A stretch of DNA of 64,000 bases, taken from the NCBI RefSeq assembly GCF_015706575.1, contig NW_024037069.1, forward strand, positions 34,245,315-34,309,314. The letters are read 5' to 3'. The translations under genes were made by a program, and so were the position numbers. The stretch's first letter is position 1; every line of letters begins with the position of its first letter. Below are positions 11,249-23,200 of this stretch, piece after piece. A model generated the notes under the pieces. It was not told where the DNA came from. It saw only the letters and a program-made list of their open reading frames with translations, and searched no databases. Source of the DNA: Patiria miniata (taxonomy: Eukaryota > Echinodermata > Asteroidea > Valvatida > Asterinidae).

Positions 11249-14200
11249 GTAGGATTTTGAGTGAATTTAGTCTTATCTCTCACAATGGCTAACCGGATAT
11301 AACATTTTAATATTTCATTATTATCATTAAACCCTAAGAGAACTGTACAACTGCTCAGAATTCTCGCTTGGCCCTAAATTGCGAATGTATTTGTGGGTTT
11401 TCGGGAGCGGTTGTAGCTTCTTCAGTTTTTCCGTATAATCATGAATTTGTGAATTATTCAAGTGTTGCGCTCCACTTTTAATGCACCAATTAGTTTGTGA
11501 TTTATGATGCAACCTATGTAACATTCAAAAATATGCTGGAAATTTTGATATTGAAGTTTATATTTTTGTACTTCACATTAGCCCTGCTGAACAGTTTTTA
11601 AGGCCAAGTTATACATTTTTTTAAAGAACCATAAAATCGAACATTGTAACTTGATAGAGATTTTTGCCGCGTCTAGTGTGGAAACTCTATATTTATGAAC
11701 CATTCTCTTAAAATCTCATTGTTAACCATTTGGGTTGCCATTATCCAGTGGCGTAGGGCCTATCCAGACGGGGGGCAGGGGGCACCTTTCCCCCGGCGGA
11801 TTTTTTTGAAAGATATTTTTTGAGTAACTATTTCCATAAAAGATTATAGAGTTCTTATAATGAACAAAACAAAAACAAGCTCCATTAGAATGTGCTGTGA
11901 AAATGGGCATATATTTGCCAGTATGCATAATAATGGTCAGATTCGAAGAGTGTCGCCTTTTGGAAGACGGGTACCAGCCCCCCCCCCCCCCTCTCTTGCT
12001 TTTTGATTTTGGAGGCCAAGTGTCTGGGGGAAAAAAACACATGTCTACATTTCGATGCGGAATGGCGAGTGCGGTCCCCCCCCCCACCCCACACACACAC
12101 CCACACACATCAAAAGCTGGATACACACTATTGATTCATTATCATGTTTTACAAAATATTTCGATTTGCCGTCATCTATCAAAGCGCGGTCGCTGTTAGT
12201 TCAGTACATTGTATTATACAAATAATGAATGTTTGTGATTGCAATGGTAAGAATAATTTCGTGAGGTGAAGATGATATGTTCCATTCCATGAGGCGAGGC
12301 CGAGTGGAATGGAACATTTTATCTGTTACAATTTATCTGTTCCATTGCACGAACGTGAAACATTCTTTATTTGTTTTATATAACACCTGAATAAATCCTT
12401 GTCATCTGATTGGTTGACTTTTAATAGCCAATTTATTCGGGTAAAAAACTGTTGAAAAGTTCGACAAGTTTATCATATTTAATTTATGCAAACTGTTCCA
12501 CAGGTTGAGAACAATCATATTCAATTTATCTCGATTTGAAACAGCGCCACCACCACACCAGCGGCAGTGACACTGTGCAATGGAAGTTCTATTCAGCGTG
12601 CAATAGACTTCCATTGCACTGTGCGCTGTGCGCCAAATAATTGCGGGACAAATAATTCAATGACATGTGATCAACGATCCACCAATCAGATGACTGGGAT
12701 TAATGCAGGTGTTGTATAAAATATAAACACATACATTTGACTTTTAAAAAATCACGAACTTGCACCTTGCCGATTACTGCTTAGATCAGCTTTATAGAGT
12801 GTACAAGCTGGTTTACCAGATCATAGATCGGGTAGGGCGTAGTGTTGGGGATGAAAATGTGGGGAGTTAAATGTAAATGGGGGATATAGTTGGTGAGACA
12901 TGCAGTTAAAGAATAGCAATTTCTGTGGTGTGATCTGAGGCAATTTCTGATCACTAAAACCAATTTGAGCGAAAGATCATCTGTGAAAGTTTTGAGTTTT
13001 GAGTAATTGAATCAGCTACATGTATTCTGAGCATTAGAATCATTATTGTAGGCTACAATATTTTTATTCGGGGAAGAAAAAGTGTGGGGGGGACCAAACA
13101 ATGTCCCCCCTCAAAGTGTGTGTGTGTGGGGGGGTCCCCTGTCCCCCGTCGATTTACGCACATGATAATTATGTACCATGGCAACTGTCTGTAAATGTTG
13201 CCGTTCGTCTGTTAAATTGGCTTTTTGTGAGGCAGTCGCATTTGGAAAACGTAGTGAAAAGGTTACTGTAGTACACAGGCGAAGGCTGGTTGTACAGTTT
13301 GACAATAAATCATAATGCAATAAAAAGTGAAGGTGTCATTTAAAATGAAAATGTTGAGTGTTACCAAAAAATTACAAACGGTCTGAATCATGGAGGAAGG
13401 TCATAATTAAGTTTCAGTATTGGACTCTTCAACAAACGTAAACTTGAACTTCTTACAATTTGCGAGACCGTCTGCGATTCAACTTTTATTCAAGTTGGTT
13501 CAACCATCTATATATAAGAGCAAGTTTTACTCGGCCTCCGAGAAATGTTTGCTTCTGAAAGGATCCGAGACCGCGGCGATCCTTCGTTGACCTAAAACAG
13601 ACCCCCGAAATTATAACACGACACTGAATTATACCATGGAGGAATTCTTATTCCTCCATGATTATACGTGGCGGGCAGCGAACTCACAACGCTCAGCCTT
13701 GGTGGTGGAAGCATGGAGCTGTAAACACATTATGGAAGCAACAGCACTCTACACGTCACATGCTTGCGCTTCAAATAGCGAGCACCGTAGACCCAACCTC
13801 GTTTCCAGGGTGTGGAGCAGGCTGCAGTACGCGTTGCCATCGACAGTTTTGCATAGCCCGGAAATACTACGCAGTGTAGACTTTCGATTGGTCAGACCGC
13901 GCAAGGCATACTTAATGTGTAGTCCTTCTGAGTATTCGTTGCACTCGGCGCAGGGGCGGCAAGCGAAGCATATGAAAGAATAGGAGCACTTGGTGGCCAC
14001 GCACCATGGAGAAAAAATATTTTACCAAGGTCACCCCATCCACAATTTGGTGAACGCTTTTGCAGAATGGCCGAGTAGAACACGTAAACGCAACCCCTAC
14101 GTTGACCTCGCTGACCTCGCACAGTCTAGACACGCAGAAAAAGCCAGAACAGGGGGCGGCCAGGCAGTCAACGTGAAAGCGCACACGACGGCAAATTCCT

Positions 14201-17200
14201 GCGCAAAACGCAGTCACGAAAAATCGACTAAACGGATCGCCGGTCCGTACGGGAAAATCAGGACGACCCGAAGCGTCCGACCCGGCGGAAGACACCCTCC
14301 GCATTTTTCCACGGACGTGGAGCGATTTTGGCGCCGCGGGAGCCCGCGGGAGCCCGCGGGAGCCCGCGGTCTCGGATCCTTTCATGAGCAAACATCGTCT
14401 CGGAGGCCGAGTTAAACTCTCTCTTATATATATAGATAAACATGTATACATGTAGGGAAAACAAAAAATACAAATAATAGCTCCTATTGTGTTTAATAAC
14501 AACTTATATACTCTTAAAGAATGATTATTTATCAACACAATGCTGTTTTCTCTATTTCATTCGGACACCTACATTTAGAGATATGGACAGGGGATGATAT
14601 GTCAATGTGGTCCAATTTGCAGTAAAGTGGATGAAAGGAGATTAACATGACAGCAATCTCTCTGTTGGCCAACTTACCTATTGTTCTTTGCCAATCAATA
14701 GTTAATTGGAACCTATGATTCATTGATTATGCAACTCGTTTACATAATCATTGGAGAATAAGTTTAGGCTGTTCCAAATCAATACTCAATCATTCTTGAA
14801 GCGTAAATAAAGTTATTATTAAAGAAAATAGGAGCTAGTATTTTTTTAAAAATTCTCTAAATGTATATTTAAAAAAATCATACACACTGTAGTTGCAAGT
14901 TTGTCTGTTTGCTAGCGTGTTCTCAGAGTGTGGTAAACCCGTTATCACGCGTGCTTATGACACATGATAAGACTTGTTAGACCGGCTGTGTAAGAACCTA
15001 GTACATCAACTTCGTCCCCAGGGTGTCAAGCAGAACGCGCCAGCTACTACCTGCTCTCTCACCCTGGTATTGGATCATTTGCATGTGCAAGATTTTTGAA
15101 CACGTATGTAAATGAGAATAGTCTGGTGCCTGCCTGTGCGTTGCATTTTTGTTTGTTTTTGTATGCGGCGTCTGGGGTATAAACAGAATCAATTCGTTAC
15201 AGCGCGAGCATGGCGTGAGTTACGAAAACACGATTTTTGAAATCAAACTGTTACGATCTTAACGAGACAACATGCAGTATCACATTTCATATTAATATGA
15301 ACAAGTTGAAAAAGAAATGCATATTTTCGAGAAGGCGTGGACGAATAATCGCGAAAATACGTACTGCACGTTGTGAATAACAACACCAAGTGCACCATAT
15401 AAATCCATTTGTAGCCAATTGCGGTATCGAATCAAGATACATGCAAGAAGAAAGTTTGCTATCCAGTGCTTACTATTGGGAACGAGGCTGGAAACAAAGA
15501 AGCACTGGGGACGAGGTTGCCTATTACATGTATGTGACTGTAACGGGCCAAGCAGGGCGGGGCGTGGGGTCAAGCAGGGCGGGGCGTGGGGTCAAGCAGG
15601 GCGGGGCGTGGGGCCACGAACGACCAAAAGAATAACAACCAGCAAGCACTCGGCAGACTTCAGGGGTGCCTCCCGGATTTACTTTTGTTTTAATACACAA
15701 TAAATCAAATAACTATTTACACACATTTATAAAGAGCAAACTATCAAAAGCAACTAAATTATAGGTTTGAATGACACTTACAAGTTCTAAGACCCAATAC
15801 GCGCACCAGTACCTGCAATGTACACCCGACCAGAAAGGCATCAAAGGAATTCAACAAAATGTATGAAGCGCAAATCCTGAGCTGCACGCGGCGAACGGAT
15901 ACCTGTCTTTGTTACATGACTATACAAAATGAAAGACTGTGATTCAGATTATAGGTTTTTTTATGTCACACATGAAATTGAAAGTGCAAAACATATTTCC
16001 GTAGGCTTTGCGCATAACTCTTTACATGCGGGTCACGAAATGTATCATTGATAACTGGAAATTATCAATGATTTGCCTGGAAAGTTTACTTTACAGTTGA
16101 AATAAAATTGGTAGACAACGACTGTTACCACTTGTTCTTTTGTTTATGCTAAGTGGGGGAAACTGAAGTTACCACACAGCCATGGGCGTCGCAAGGGGGA
16201 GGCAAGGGGGCACTCCCCCCCCCCCCCGAAAACAAAACCAAAAAAAGAGGGGAAAAAAGGAACAAGAGGTGCGGAGCCATATTGATGTTAATTTGATGGG
16301 GGGTGGGGGTAGCGCAAATGCTCCCCTGCTCACGCTCGGAAAAATTATGAATAAAGAATATAACGAAAAAGTTAAGGATTTTTTTTGGAAAAAAAAATTT
16401 GCCCCCCGGAAAAAATCCGGTGACTCCCATGCACACAGCCCTATAATTCAAGATTAATTGAAAATTTCATGGAACTAAAATAGCTATTTTGATACATATT
16501 ATTGTACCCAAGGGCCCCAAGTAAGTGTTAACATTAGCAAATAGGGTTTCCACGTTGTAAACGTTGAAAAGGTTTCCTTTTGTAGTCTCCCCACAAGGCG
16601 GACTCGAGACAAAATGATTTGACAATAATCTTCACATTCCTGGGAAAAACAATTAGAGCGATTTGTACGAAAGTAGCAGATACTTGTTTGAAATGCACCT
16701 GTCATCATTCTAAAGCGAATCTTAAACAAAGCAATACAATTTGTTTTTGATATATTTCGTGTATACAGCCGTCTTGATGCTGTCCCAAGAATGAGAATGA
16801 GGCTTTACGAAATCGCCTTCGTGTGGGTATACCAAGCGCGATATGAGACAAAGGGGTACCCCCCCCCAAAAAAAAAAATCTCCCTATACCCTATGTAAAC
16901 CCTAGACAATTGTTACCTAACACACCACCTATATATATCTCAAAAGAATTCCTGAGATTCTGGTAACACAATAACCAACACAAAGGAGAAGAGTCCCTCC
17001 GTCTCATATCGCGCTACATATGTGTGTGGCAGAATTTCAAATGCATTCTTATATGAACTGAAAGTATGGACACTGTTTACTTTAATCATATCCTTTAACA
17101 CAGGTCTGGCCCTCAATCTGCGGGACAAGCCGACTAATCAGAGTACAACTACTGATTCAGCTGATTCGCTTCCGGAGAATGCAGTAGATGGCAATTTATA

Positions 17201-20200
17201 CACCATTTCATACACAAGTAAACGTTATTTCTTTTAAAAATGGGAATCATGCATTGTTATATACTGGTAATAATGGGCGCCGATCAGGTATTCAGGTGGG
17301 GACGGGGGTGTTGACATCCCCACATATACACACGCACCCAGCTCGTTTCTACTATACACATGAGGACCTGCCCCTTTCCTTCTTTTGTTCCCTTTTGTTT
17401 GTACTGCAACTTTTTCTCAACAGCTCCCAAGGTTACTACACGTTAAGGTTAGCACACGAAAATCTCCCGAGGACCTGGGTCCTCGAGCCCATTGAAATCG
17501 CTCACATCCCATTGTCCCATGTCCTCAGTCTGAATGGATAACCAACCTACCCATATATGTTTACGTTACATACCTGGTGTGGACATTTCTCTGTTTCGTG
17601 TAGTTAAGAAAAACCTGTGGGAAAAAAATCATTTTACGCACACTGTGAAAAATCTTTCAACTCATTTTTTTTTACTATGATACCCTTGAGTGTTCCTCTT
17701 CATTTTGCGACTAATAACCCAAAATGCCTCTAAACCTGTTTTCCAGAGAGGGGGAAACACTGTGTGGACGTGGGCAAGTCCACACAACGTCGCTGCTACC
17801 TGGATTATGTGGACCTCTTTTGTTCGGAAGTCCACACAGTGAATGTAATGCTTGTTAACTTTATGCAGAAGTGATCTACGCCCATGCTGGCAGTGTGACA
17901 TACAAGGTTGCCTTTCCACCATATATTTTTCATTACTTCTCAGTTCTTAGGATAGAAGCTCAAGTTTTAGATGCGGGATTTTAATATAAAAACTTCAAAA
18001 TGTGTCAGATAGAATTTTCCATTCCACGAGTCGAAGTGAAATGGAATCCCCCAAATCAAAGGTGATTTGTGAGTCCACGAGGGGACGATACTTACCTGTT
18101 AAACCTTACATTTGCATATTTCTCTAGCCTAAGGCTCCCAATCGCTAGCGTTTTATGCCACAGTAAATAGCGCCATCAGCGCCCAGGCCCTCTGTACCCG
18201 CATCAGTCTGGTACCCTCGCCTCTTTATCTCTATCGCGAGCACTTAGTAATCCCTGCCAGCTGAGCCCCAAGTGGGGAAAGGAGGGTGGGAGGTAAGTAT
18301 CAGGTAAGTATCGTCCCCTCATGGACTCACAAATCACCTTTGATTTTGGGGAGTCCACTTCTGGGACTCTCTTACCTGTTAAACCTTACATTTGCATAGA
18401 TTAGCACCGTCTATAGGAGGAGGGCTAGGGCGAGGCTGCCATAGGTACTACTGTTCTAAGCACTACCAGGATTAGATTGGTATGTCCCCTCGTGTCCTCA
18501 CAAAAATTGATAGGTAGATATTACCAAAGTATGTGGAAAAGAACTCACCTACTACAGGTATATGGAGTTCCAGTCGACTAGGTGTTGGAGGCAGTCAACC
18601 TGTCCTGACGGTTGGTATGAGATGCCATGACAGCCGAGCTACTCGTCCCGTTTGACCTTCTGAGACTAGAACGTCCTTCAGGTAGCACGAGGCGAAGGTT
18701 GATGGCGTTTTCCAAGCAGCTGCCTGTAGAATGTTTGGTAGTGGAACGCCTTTCAAAAATGCCCATGATGTCGTTAATGCTCTTGTGTCATGAGCATTGG
18801 CAGTGTTCTCTGAATGTGTAGGCCAATCTGGTACAGAAGGGTCAATTGTCCTAACTATCCATCGGGAGATCGTGTCCCGTGATGCCCCTGAATAAGGCTG
18901 AGTTGTCGTAATGAACAGCAGGGTGGTCTCACCCCTGAGAGGCTTAGTTCGGGAGCAATACCACTTGAGGGCCCGAACCGGACACCAGCGTTTGTCATCT
19001 CGGATTGAGGTTTCATCTCCGGAATAAAAATATCAGATGGTTGGAAAGTTGATGACTGATTCTTTGTCAGGAACATTTTATGAGGAATCAGTCGAACTCC
19101 ATGTGGTTCCCATCGTACATGACCCTGTTCTATGGTAAGGGCATGCAACTCACTGCGTCTCCTGGCTGTAGCTGCTGCTATCAGGAAAACTGTTTTTAAC
19201 GTCAAGTTTAGCAGAGAGGCGTTAGCAAGGTGCTCATTTAATTATGACGGCTTCGTCAATGCCGACAGAACTGACCCCAAGTCCCAAGAAGGTATCGTTG
19301 TCGCGGAGGGCGACTGACAAACATACCCCGGTGCAGATGTTTTAAGAGGATGCTGTTTGAAACTGGTGATCCGTCAGAAAAACCTGTATGAACTGCCGCT
19401 ATTGCGGAACGGTAGCCTCGAACTGTGGAAACAGAGAGGCCTTGCGTAAACCGTTCCATGAGGAAATCACTGATTTGTCCTACAGATGCTGTGGATGGAT
19501 CAACAGACTTATCTCTGCACCATGTATAATAATGTCGTAGTGGGCTGTTATATGACTGTCGTGTTGAGGCCCTACGACTTTGGGCAGCAATGGTGGAAGC
19601 ATTTGCCGAAAGTCCTGCTGCTCGGATAGACTGCTCGACAATAGCCAACACGTCACGTGAAGTGTCTCTGGCTCTGGCGGTAGGATTTTAGAGCGGGGTT
19701 GAGCCAGAAGATCTACTCTCCGAGGCAGTATTATTGGTGTGTGAATCAGAAGATTGACTATCTTCTGAAACCAAGGCTGACGGGGCCAGAATAGGGCGAT
19801 GAGGATTATTTTGCAATGTTCCGACTCTATCTTCCTCAGGACCTTCGGAAGGAGAGAGATTGGTGGAAATGCGTATCCGAACATGTTTGTCCAGCTTATG
19901 GAAAGGGCGTCCATTGCCCACGCATGGGGATCGGGACTTTGTGCGCAGTATACCGGCAGATGGTTGTTGGAGGCCGACGCAAACAGATCTGTGTGCGGGC
20001 GATCGAGCCTTTGGAAAGAATGTTCTGGACTAAAGTTGGATGTAGTGTCAATTCTGTCGGGATTATTTTCCCTCTGGAGAGAGAATCTGCAATGAAGTTC
20101 AGCTTGCCAGCAATGTGAAGTGCCGTCAACGTTATGTCGTTCGTGATGCACCACATTAGGAGATCCCAAGTGTGTAGACAAAGCTGAGGGGACCGTGTGC

Positions 20201-23200
20201 CTCCTTGACGGTTTATGTAGGAGACAACGGTGGAGTTGTCGGACTTTACTAGCACTGCGTGCCCTTTTATCTTGCGCTGGAAGTGCATCAGTGCTTTTCT
20301 GACAGCCAGTAGCTCGAGGACGTTGATATGGAGGATCCTCTTGTCTGGGTTCCAATTCCACGCAACTGATTCTGTGCCGATGCCGAGATGCCCCCCCCCC
20401 AGCCGTGGTCGGAAGCATCCGTCATTCAGGTCATTTTCGGTTTGGTTGTTCAAAAGAAAGACAGACCTATGTTGAGGTTGGATGGATTCAGCCACCAACG
20501 TAGATGTGGTTGAATATCTTGAACGACTGGTACGAGATGAGTTATTGAATGCAGTTTTGGCCGATAGTGGGCAAGGAGATGGAGCTGAATGGGTCGCAGC
20601 CTTAGTCAGCACCACGGAACTATGTCCACCATACTGGCCATGAGCCCCAGAAGACGTAACCATGCTATGGCCGGGGCTATTTTGGCAGGCAGGAAAAGTG
20701 TTACTCACTCTATTAGGTTGTGAATTCTTTCCTGTGTAGGCACAGCAACGCCCTGCAGGAGATCCAACTCGGCACCTAAATAGACTGGCCGTTCCAGATG
20801 AGACTTTTTCTGATTTATCAGAAAGCCCAACCGGACTGCTAGATCTTGCGTTAGACTGATTGCCCTTAGAGTCTCGTCTCTGGTTGAGCCCACGACGAGC
20901 CAATCGTCGAGGTAAACAAAAATCTGAATGTTCCTTTTCCGCAGAATTGATGCAACAGTTTTTGCTATTCTTGTAAACACCTTTGGGGCTGTTGAAAGAC
21001 CAAACGGAAGGCAACTGAACTCGTAAGTTTTCCCGTCGTACCGAAACCGCAGGAAATGAACATGGTCCTTTGAAATTGGAACGTGTAGGTATGCATCCTG
21101 TAACTAGTGAGGATGCCCAAGCTGATACCTTTAGAGCATCGAGGACTGTACGCAGCGTCTCTATCCTGAATCTTTTGGGCCGTATATACTTGTTTAAGGG
21201 TTTCAGATTCAGTGTGGGACGCCACTCGCCGGGGTTCTTCTTTGGTGTTAGGAAGAATGACGAGTGGAATCCGTGCCTGGTATCTCCCCGTTGAACCAGG
21301 TGAATTGCCTGTTATGGAGTAGGGTCTGAATTTCGTTTTCTAGTGCAAGGCGTTTTTGCTTGTCTGTTGGAATAGGAGTTGGATGTGGAGTAAAGCCCGA
21401 TGGGGTGTGCTTGTAAATTCTAATGCATACCCCTGCCTTACGGTGTCCTGTACCCACTTGTCTTGACAGAAAACGGCTCAAATCCTTGCGAAATGTCTGA
21501 GACGGCCTCCTACTGGCCCGGTGTAGTAGGCCGTAGTAGTTGAATAGTCATTTACGCAAGGATCCCCGGCGGTAGCCTCCATAACTTGATTTAGGCTAGG
21601 GAGTGTATGAGGGTCGAAAGGTGCGCTCTCGCGACCCGGTGGTGGATGAACTGGATGGATTTAATTTATCCGGATCCTGTGGACTAGGTTTGGATGTGAA
21701 GGCACGGCCACGCCCACGAAAGGGCTTCAAAGGCTTACGGGGAAACCGCTGGCTACCAGTACTAGCAGGTTGTTTATTCCCCCTAACAGATGTGGTGCTT
21801 GCGCTTGTAGGCTTTCGCAGATTTATTTTGTCTGTAGCCTCCAAACGTTTGGCCTCGGCCCCCATGGCCTCTTGAAACTCCCCATTGAACAAATCTGTTC
21901 CCAAAAGGGGAAGTGATTCAAGGCGTGCCCTTGCTCCCTCGGATGGGAGAAAAATGGCATCCAGAACATTGGCACTACGAGCTGTAGTAGCACACATGGA
22001 CACTCGGACAAACTGGTCGATGCAAATATGGAGACAATCGTCCAAGCAACGAAATGCTGGTTCTGTTGTCTCAGGAGATACCGGAGAGTCTGCTTCACAA
22101 GAATAGACAAGAAACTCAGACAAAAGCTGCAGAATACAAGACACTCGCAACCCTGCTCGGGATGCTGTGTCAACTTTTGCAAGAGTGTCCTCCATTTTAT
22201 TTCTTTCACGGCTGACAAATGGAGATTTACGTGACGTACGGCCAGTAGAATCAGCCGCGATTTTATCTTTGACCTTATCTGACATAGCCGGGACTGAAAG
22301 AAATTCCTCAAAATCAGACCGCGGTACCCGAAACGGCCGTGTATCCTTCGTCGCTTACCGCCGCTAATGTCTTGATCCGATTGGCACAAGATCGATCAAT
22401 CGGAAAGACCGGGAAATCCTGAGTCCGGGAGTCAGCCGGGCCCGTACGTTTTTTGTAGGATCGGCGGCCACTTTCATCTGGCGTCGGTTCGTCGGCCGAT
22501 GATATGTTGAGCACTCTGACCATGTCTTTCATCAATACCCGTAATCTTTGGTCAGAAGCGGAAAGAGGTAACGAAATGGCAGACTCGTCGTTGGACGAGA
22601 CGACCGTGGGAATTTTAGGCATTTCGCCCTCCCCCCCGGCACTCGGGCTCAGCGGATTGATCTTTGTGACCCTCAGCTGAAGCCGATTGTTTGTCTACGG
22701 CTGCACGGGGACGTGGACGGTTGTCAGAATCCGAAGATAAATTATCGGAGGGAAAAACTGACATCTGATCACCTGACTCATGATCCTTTGAAAGGCTAAC
22801 AGTAATAGGTTCGTTGACCGAAGTTTGCCCAGTCGGTTTAGGAACAAACGATGTTATCGTGGCCGATAACTGCTGCAACCCTGTAACAACATATGTTTTA
22901 TGCTGTTAGATCGAGAGCTCCGGCGACGCGAGCGTCGGGAGCCCGAAGAATAGCTCGAGACGGACTCCACCGAAGAGGAACTGGAGCTATAATAACGGCG
23001 CCGGGGTTTCTTGTGATGGCGATGCTTACCCTTCGAAACAGTATTTCTCCGGCTCCGGTGAGTCCCGGGCGACCTGGTTTCCATCCTGGTCGGATCTGTA
23101 TCCCGGAAATTATCCGGATCATCTCGGTCCAGCGTGATATTTCCGGCACTGGGGGCTAAGTGCGCGGAGGACGTCTGCTCGTCCCCGATTCGGCCCACTT

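Larger units (their letters stand above)
11249..17103 (+). other. Intron 1 of gene B (5.9 kb)
   Basis: Non-coding. It holds repeats annotated separately (11745-12115, 12275-12720, 13506-14437, 15550-15614, 16181-16431). Between them (11250-11740, 12730-13500, 14440-15545, 15620-16170, 16440-17100) I see no gene, RNA or clear element. The copy in gene C (49513-56087) is closely similar but 0.7 kb longer because of one insertion. Confidence 0.7.

Noticed and set aside
13912..14538. 208-residue - strand ORF
   Set aside because: It lies inside a TIR element, overlaps GC-rich inverted ends, has no recognisable domain and is not kept at full length in the gene C copy.
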